64,000 nucleotides of DNA from Gordionus sp. m RMFG-2023 (taxonomy: Eukaryota; Nematomorpha; Gordioida; Chordodea; Parachordodidae). Every line of letters begins with the position of its first letter. The first letter of the stretch is position 1. This document shows, in pieces, positions 56,950 to 64,000 of this stretch. Position numbers and translations under genes: made by a program. Location: NCBI RefSeq assembly GCF_954871325.1, contig NC_088779.1:16618846-16682845 (forward strand), in the 5' to 3' direction. Below the pieces are notes generated by a model. That model saw nothing but the letters and a program-made list of their open reading frames with translations. It was not told the DNA's origin and searched no databases.

Positions 56950-57475
56950 TAAAAGTGACAAATGGTATAATCGTAATTTTTGAACTTTTTAAATTAAAGT
57001 AAATTTCAATGAAGATGTACTATAGAAAAGTTACAATTGTCATAATCGTTATTCTTTTTTGAGTTTTTTTAAAGTAAAAAATAAATATAGGTTTTGTAAA
57101 CATGTTAAATTAATATTTCAGTGAAGATGTACTATGGAAAAGTGACAATTGTCGTAATGTTATTTTTGAACATTTTTTAGTTTTTTTAAAGTAAATAGGT
57201 AAAAATATGTTTAGTAAACGTGTTAAATTAATATTTCAATGAAGATGTACTATGGAAAAGTGACAACTGTCATAATCATTATTTTTGAACATTTTTTAGT
57301 TTTTTTAAAGTAAATAGGTAAAAATATGTTTAGTAAACGTGTTAAATTAATATTTCAATGAAGATGTACTATGGAAAAGTGACAATTGTCATAATCGTTA
57401 TTTTTGAACTTTTTTAAAGTAAATAGTTAAAAATATGTTTAGTAAACGTGTAAAATTAAAATTTCAGTTTAGATG
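56950..57475. repeat. ~118-bp satellite array, locus 3
   Basis: Four to five head-to-tail units with caatgaagatgtactatgg, aaaagtgacaattgtcataa, tttttgaacattttttag, and aataggtaaaaatatgttta. The neighbours at 57180-57400 are nearly identical, so the array is recent. Related to 25430-25795 and 27855-28140. Confidence 0.85.
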
Positions 57476-57882
57476 TTTTATATTTTATAGACACTAACAG
57501 GAATATTAACAATAAAATTCCTAAATTCGCTATTATTTATATATTGAAAATTAATGATGAATTATTTTCCTGTAAATCGTCAATGCATTGATTTGATTAA
57601 TCTCGAGATTTTAGCATGAATACATTAATGACCTCAAATGATAAAAAATTTTACTATTATGATTACACCTTAATCTTCATAGCAGCCGGAAATGTTTTTT
57701 AACATAATTTATAATAGTAGACCGATGTATAAATAAAATATTTTTAGGATTAATCTATTTTTTTCTAAAATATTAACTGCCAAATATTTAAATTAAATAT
57801 AGAATCCTGCATCGGTTATTTGTATATCAACTAACTGTCTTAGTATGTTAAAAAAATGTATATATATATAAGCCTCAAATGT

Positions 57883-57911
57883 CAATCAGATGGATTGTAG
57901 ACATCTGATTG
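57883..57911. repeat. Short perfect inverted repeat
   Basis: caatcagatg and catctgattg pair exactly around a 9-nt loop. No further context. Confidence 0.5.
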
Positions 57912-58239
57912 GAGGAAAAAAATTATTATTATTTAATGTAAAAAAATAATAATAATTATTATAATAATATATTTTTTTGAAAATATATATTTTTGTAAAA
58001 TTAATTCATTGAAAAATTTTTGTTAAATTTATAAAAAAAGAAGAAATAATAATTATATAATTTTAGTTTTTATTTTGTAAAGATTAATTATTAAAAAATT
58101 GTCAAAGTTTTAAAGAAAAAGATTATTATAAGAAATAAAGAAATTTTGAATAATTTAAATAGTATTTTGTTATACTTATTCTATCGTTTAATACAATTCA
58201 ATATCAACTATGGATATCCAGAATACACTTAAAAAGTGT

Positions 58240-58267
58240 TGACCGTTCTCCCAGGATTCGAACCTGG
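58240..58267 (+). other. Candidate tRNA primer-binding site
   Basis: The stretch starting tgaccgttctcccaggattc and continuing gaacctgg is the complement of a tRNA 3' end. It contains a perfect T-arm (5-bp ccagg/cctgg stem around attcgaa) plus an acceptor-like 3' arm. It lies about 550 bp upstream of the gag region, where a Gypsy primer-binding site is expected. The anticodon and D arms of a tRNA gene are not present next to it. Confidence 0.45.
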
Positions 58268-61200
58268 AAATTCAAGGGTATTCATTATTTTAAAGTAAAA
58301 AAATAAAATTTTTTTTATTTTACATATTATAGGTTACCTTAGGACACAACGCAATAATAACGTTTTTGTGGTTTAAATTTTTTTTTTGTGAATTTTAATT
58401 AACAAAGTAGTTTGGAAAAATATTTTTTCTTTTTGTAATAACGTAATTTTAAAGTAGAAATTTGTAATATGCGATGGTTGTGTATTTCGATAAGTATTCT
58501 GAGCCTACTTTTATTAATAAAATTGCCATCTTTAAGGATATGGGTTATAAAATCTTGTATCAGAACCTTAATGAATTGGATATAGGTCATCACTTAGTTA
58601 CATTAGGATTAATAATAATTCTATATTCAATATATATACTTTTGAAATTTTTATGTGGAAAATGTACTTTGGTTGCGACCAAGGTATATGGTAATTGGAA
58701 AAAGGACACTCTGGTGTCTGTTAATTGTTTTAAAAGAGGACTAGGAAAGTAGTTTAAATGGAATTTAAATGAAATCAAGAACGGCAAACCAGGAATGGTT
58801 GAAACGATGAAAGATAATATTGATGATCGTTTGGAATTTATGGAGAGATCAGTGGTTATCCTCCAGGAATTAAAAGATATAAAAGAATCTATTAAAGATA
58901 TTTATAGTGATGTATCCAGGTTGATTAGTATGAATAATCAAGGGGATAAGAAACAATTCGGTGATAGAATTATTTCGAATGGAAAGAGTTTTCCAAAAAT
59001 TATTGCTGACATAATTTGTAGTCGGTGCGGTTACAAGGGTCATTATGCCAAAACCTGTATTGTAAAGGAACAGAATTTTAGAATGGGTTTTCCATTGCAA
59101 AAATCTAGTGGAGAAAATTCCAATGTAAGGAAGATTTCAGGCCTAGATGTAAATAAAGTTGATTCGTTGAAATCGGATTTGGATGGGTCTCGTTTATGTT
59201 TTAAATGTAAAGAGACGGGACATATAGCTATAAATTGTGCTTTACACTGACTATATGATAGCAAATGTAATCATATAGCAGTTGGAATACAGGGAAATAA
59301 AAATTTTAAGAAAGTATATTATAATAAAAAGAGATGGGATTCTCGTAATTTTAATGGTTTTAATGAAAATGTTTGTTATCATGAAGATAAAGTTAAAACG
59401 GATTATAGTTTTAATGTGAATATAATGAAAAATAATGCTTTTAAATGGGAAAGATTTCCTGGGAGCATTGTGAAATATACAAATAGAAAAAATGTTGATA
59501 ATTTTAAATAGATTTCCTGGGAGCATTGTGAAATATACAAATAGAAAAAATGTTGATAATTTTAAGTGGGAGAAATATCCTCGGGATATTATGAAAAAAT
59601 ATAGTTATATTAGTAAAAAGCCTCGAAATTCTGAGTTGAATTTAGGAGGGAATTTAAATTTTAATGAAATGCATATTTCAGAGGGAATATATAGCGATCA
59701 GCCCCTTAAAACTTGTGAAATTTTAAGGACTGGTGGAATGAATAGACTGGGTCAATGTCCTAGGGTTAACTTGAGAATTGACTGCAGGTATATTGATATG
59801 CTATTTGACACTGGTGCGAGCATTTCGATAATGTCTTGTGAAAATTTTTATAAATATTGGCCTAATGGCGTGATTATTAAGGAAAATATGTGTTTAAAAC
59901 AGTTCGACGGTTCTGAAATTGAGGTTTTGGATAAAACTCAATGGTATGTGGTTTTTAATGATACTATTCTAAGTTTAGATTTATGGATAGTGGGAAAAGC
60001 AGTGGAAACTATTATGGGGTGGGATTGGATTACCACAATTGGACCCTATAATAATTATTGGAATTTATTTATTATTGATAGCGGATTAGCTAGTGATAAA
60101 GGAGATTTAATGGCGGATAATATCCGAGATGAACTTCAGAAAGAAGGGATATCTAAATTATTGAATGATGAAAATAGGATTGTCGGTAATAATAATTTTA
60201 TTGAAACTCCTGAAAGGGTAGGGATCAGTTCTGATCATACAGAAATAAATGGTAAAATTGATAGGGATCAATTTATGGAAATTGAAATCGATGGATTAAA
60301 AAAGATCGATCTGGCTATACCTGTTTTGGTTAGAAAATATGGTATAATTTTTGAAGAAAAATTAGGACGTTTAAATGATTATCAAGTAGACGTTAAACTT
60401 AAAGAGGGTTTTTCACCCATCTTTTTGGCTTGTCGAAGAGTTCCTTTTGAGTGGAAAAGGGAAATCGATGAAGAATTGGATCAATGGGTTAGAGATGGCA
60501 TCATTATTCCTGTAGAATATAGTGAGTGGGCCACACCATTGGTACCTGTTAGAAAATCGAATGGAAAGTTAAGACTATGTGTTGATTTCCGTGTAACGTT
60601 AAATAGATGGGTAGTGGAGGTAAAATATCCATTGCCTAGGATTGAGGAAATTTTGGCCAGTTTAAAAGGTGCCAAGTATTTTTCCAAGGTTGATTTTTCT
60701 TCGGCTTATTTGCAATTGCCTTTGAAAGAAGAAATTCATAAATTATTTACAATAACGACTCCGAAAGGATTATTTGCCTTTTGTAGGCTACCGTTTGGAT
60801 TAAGTGTGTCAGCGCCGATATTTCAGCGCACTATGGCATCAGTTTTCCAGGGCCTAGAAGGAGTTTATTATTATATGGATGATGTGTTGGTGACTGGTAT
60901 AACACCAGAGCAACATAATCAACGTTTGGAAGAGGTTTTCAAGCGGATTCGTGATAAGGGTCTGAGGGCCAGCAAGGAAAAGAGTGTTCTTGGGGTAACG
61001 GAAGTTATCTACTAGGACATCGCATAAATGGAATGGAGGTGAAACCTCTGGAAAAAAATTTTAAAAATATAACGAATATGAATCCGCCAACCAATAAAGC
61101 GGAGTTGCAATCATTTTTGGGGATGGTAAATTATTATCATCGTTTTGTGGAAGATTTTGCAAAATTGGCATCTCCATTGTATGGTTTATTAAAGAAAGGT

Positions 61201-63763
61201 GTTCATTTTGTATAGAAAATTGAACAGAAAAATGCTTTTGATATTTTAAAAGGAAAAATTGGTAAGGAACCGATTTTGGTATGTTTTAATAATGATTTAG
61301 AGATCATATTGGCAGTTGATGCATCCAACAAGGGGGTTGGAGGTGCATTGTTACATTTAATGGATGGTGTGGAAAGACCCATCATATTTTTTTCGAGAGT
61401 TTTCAGGGAAGTGGAAACTAGATATTCGGTTATTGAACAAGAAGCCCTAGCGGTTATCTTTGGATTAACCAAATGTCGGGAATATTTGATCGGTAAAAGA
61501 TTTATAATTTAAACGGATCATAAGCCGTTAATTCATTTATTTAAAAAAGATAATAAAGAGTTAATGCTGTCTCCCCGGTTGCAACGTTGGTTGTTACTGG
61601 TGGGAAGTTTTAATGTGGAAATCAGATATCGCAGGGGCAAGGAAAATTGTTTGCCTGATATTTTATCTAGGTAGGATCCAGTGAAGGGGATCTTGACGGT
61701 AACAAAAGTATAATGGTGAATGAAGACAGGGTATTAATTTGTTCTTTATCACATATGTTAAAGGGTGGTCCTACGAATTGGGAGGATCTTAAAAGCAATA
61801 CCTTAGGGGATAAGGAATTAGGTCGAGTAAAATTATTTTTGACGGGACAAGAACCGTGGAAAAATAATAGTAAAGTTTATAAAAAAATTGAAAAGGAATT
61901 GTCCGTAGTGGATGATTGTTTGATGCGGGGTAATAGAGCCGTGATTCCGTTGAAATTACGGAGTAAAATTGTACGATTGTTGCATGCAGGACATCAGGGT
62001 CGGGATAAAATGAAATCTTGGGCTCGTGAGTATGTTATGGAGTAAAATTGTACGATTGTTGCATGCAGGACATCAGGGTCGGGATAAAATGAAATCTTGG
62101 GCTCGTGAGTATGTATGGTGGCCTGGAATGAGCGATGATATTGAAAAGATTACAAGGAGTTGTATTCCATGTAATTCGTGTGCCGTTATGCCCCGGAAGG
62201 AAATAGGCAGTTATTGGCCGAGACCTGAAAGGCCTTGGGAGCGTGTTCACGTGGATTTCTTTGACTTAAACAAGAAGTCGTATTTTTTAGTTGTTGATGC
62301 ATATTCTAAGTGGATTGAATATGAAGAGGTTCATGGATTAACCACTAGAATTGTTATCAAATTGTTACAAAGGTTATGGGCTAGATTTGGGATTCCAAAG
62401 ACAATAGTGTCTGATGGAGGTCCGGCCTTTGTAAGTGAAAGTTTCAAAGATTTTTGTAATGCGATGGAAATTAAACACGTATTAGCTCCACCATATCATC
62501 CCAGTTCCAATGGACAGGCGGAGAGAATGGTAGCTATGGTGAAAAATTGGATTAAAAAGGCCAAACAAGAAAGTAATGATGTTTGGATGGCCCATTTATA
62601 TTATAATAATTCCAGAAACCGAGAGGGAATTACTCCGGTAGAGTTATTTTTGGGAAGAAGGACCAGAATGCCGTTGGATTTCTTAAAATCCAAAGATGGA
62701 ACTGGTGTACCTTCGGTTGATAAGATTGTAATAAAATATCCTGTGGGAAGAATTATATGGGCCCGTTTGTTTGATAACAAAGGGAAGAAATGGGAAAAAG
62801 GTCGTATAGTAGAAAACCTTGGTTCCAAATTAAATGAAATTTTGCTAATAAATGGAATTACGGTAATCAGACATAATGATCACGTAAGGTTAGGAGAAAG
62901 TAAGAAAGGATAAAGATAATATGAAAATGCTTAAATATTAATCTTATCTGATTATTTTTCCAGAATCTTAGATTATTGGAATCATATAGCATAATGTGTT
63001 AAAGATGAATAATGAAATTTATTGTAGTAATATAGCATAATATGTTAAATGTGAATAATGAAAATATTGATTCTTTTGGGATACTCTGATAACGATACTT
63101 ACGTAGTATTGGGAGTAAGATACTATCATAAAGATAGGGGTAGGCTTCTTTGGGATTAAGTGTTAATGGAATCCATTAGAGGATGCTTAATTGAAACTTT
63201 GAAAAGCCTGGAAAATAAAGGGATTTTTATATTTCGGAGGGAGAACTCAACATACGGGATTATAATTGAGTCTCAGGGTATTGAAGGGCAAAGACAATTT
63301 TTTTTGTTTTCCCTTGAAGGAAGAGATTCCTTTGGTTTTTTAAATAATCACGTAATTGATAAAATTAGTGGATTACAAAACAAAATTATATAACTTAATG
63401 AATTAGTTGAATACTGAACAACTGGGGGTGTTTTGGTAATTTATGCTTTCGGTTACATGGTATTAAAGTCCATCGGAGGAAAGTATTTTATTAATTTATT
63501 GATTATTTTATATACTCGAGTATCCTCATTGTAGAGTGATAGGAGTATAATATAAGTAATTAAATGGTATAACGAGGGAATCGTTTATGATTATGTTATA
63601 TACCGAGCAGTTGTTTTTTTTTTCAAGGAAAGTAAAGAAAAAGTTAATAAAAAATGTAAATTTTTGTGATGGATGGTCAGTGGAAAAAGAAAAAGAAAGT
63701 TATGTTTTTTTTGTTTTCACGGACGGTTTACTTTGATGTTGCTATGGTATAAAGAAAAAAGAT

Positions 63764-64000
63764 TCAATTTGTGTTAGACAATAAAGAGACTATAAACTTT
63801 GACCTTATGGTTGAACTAAGACTATAAACTTTGACCTTGTGATTGAACCAATGGGATTCACAAAAGTGAGAAGACAATTCGGGAAAAATTTTCGGTCGTT
63901 TCAATTGATGGTATGGAGGGCCAGCGTTATTCAGATCAAGCCAACGATTAAATGCTGACTATCGTTATTCGAGTCAAGCCTGCAATCGCATGATGATTAT
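63764..64000 (+). repeat. Short direct repeats in the 3' part of the Gypsy fossil
   Basis: actataaactttgacctt occurs twice about 32 bp apart, and gttattc-gatcaagcc/gttattcgagtcaagcc occurs twice near the window end. These belong to the element's non-coding 3' region or LTR; too little remains to decide. Confidence 0.5.

Larger units (their letters stand above)
57900..64000 (+). mobile_element. Gypsy-type LTR retrotransposon fossil, runs off the window
   Basis: Parts in Ty3/Gypsy order: a candidate primer-binding site near 58.24 kb, gag region with two CCHC knuckles (58.8-59.25 kb), protease with DTGAS (about 59.8 kb), reverse transcriptase with YMDD (60.4-61.0 kb), RNase H (61.0-61.7 kb), and integrase with HHCC finger, DD(35)E core and C-terminal GPY-like region (61.9-62.9 kb). 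A small extra open frame follows near 63.2-63.4 kb. The element is broken, about half a dozen breaks, but far younger than the one at 50.8-54.5 kb. The LTRs could not be paired: the 5' boundary is uncertain and the 3' one lies beyond the window. Confidence 0.85.

Noticed and set aside
58240-58267. Complete minus-strand tRNA gene
   Set aside because: Only the T-arm and 3' acceptor part are present; no anticodon arm, D-arm or 5' acceptor strand in the adjoining sequence.

Overview
The window looks like nuclear DNA from an AT-rich, repeat-laden metazoan, probably an invertebrate; the species cannot be fixed from sequence alone. Evidence: eukaryotic transposons of many superfamilies (RLE-type LINEs, Gypsy LTR elements, piggyBac, hAT, pogo-like and Tc1-like mariners, several non-autonomous terminal-inverted-repeat elements), GT-AG introns of about 46-120 bp in the few gene models that can be built, and long AT-rich tandem arrays. 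There is no prokaryotic operon structure, no CRISPR array, and no rRNA or complete tRNA gene.

Layout. 0.4-2.3 kb: a ~966-bp tandem duplication, each unit led by a 21-bp minisatellite. 2.3-4.0 kb: a huge imperfect inverted repeat. 4.1-5.7 kb: a Tc1-like fragment and small open frames of possible host origin. 5.6-9.1 kb: the most complete LINE copy (zinc finger, reverse transcriptase, zinc knuckle, restriction-like endonuclease). 9.3-10.2 kb: a GC-rich-ended element with a nested foldback element. 10.4-12.8 kb: a second, decayed LINE. 12.9-13.9 kb: a pogo-like 3' end beside a three-exon secreted-protein gene. 14.6-18.6 kb (minus): a third LINE split by a piggyBac element with TTAA flanks. 18.9-20.2 kb: candidate host exons cut by a hAT remnant. 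20.4-23.7 kb: a fourth LINE carrying a TA-flanked pogo-type element. 23.9-31.8 kb: dispersed repeats, a 118-bp-type satellite, hAT remnants and two small spliced genes. 31.8-34.6 kb: a hAT element with a perfect 8-bp target duplication and two nested TA-type elements. 34.7-36.3 kb: a second piggyBac. 36.5-42.7 kb: a 56-aa gene, a LINE stub, and two hAT elements, one with an exact 8-bp duplication and a nested GC-rich element. 44.7-45.1 kb: a secreted-protein gene. 46.2-50.6 kb: a pogo-like element, a Tc1-like element and an unclassified element with ~430-bp inverted repeats around unfamiliar open frames. 50.8-54.5 kb: a broken Gypsy fossil with both LTRs. 55.5-57.5 kb: AT-rich satellite. 57.9 kb to the end: a second Gypsy-type fossil running out of the window.

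Host genes are few and small: models at 13.4-13.9 kb (88 aa, signal peptide), 24.7-24.9 kb (66 aa), 30.2-30.6 kb (partial), 36.5-36.8 kb (56 aa) and 44.7-45.1 kb (140 aa, signal peptide). None could be named. Almost everything else is transposon-derived and shows successive nesting.
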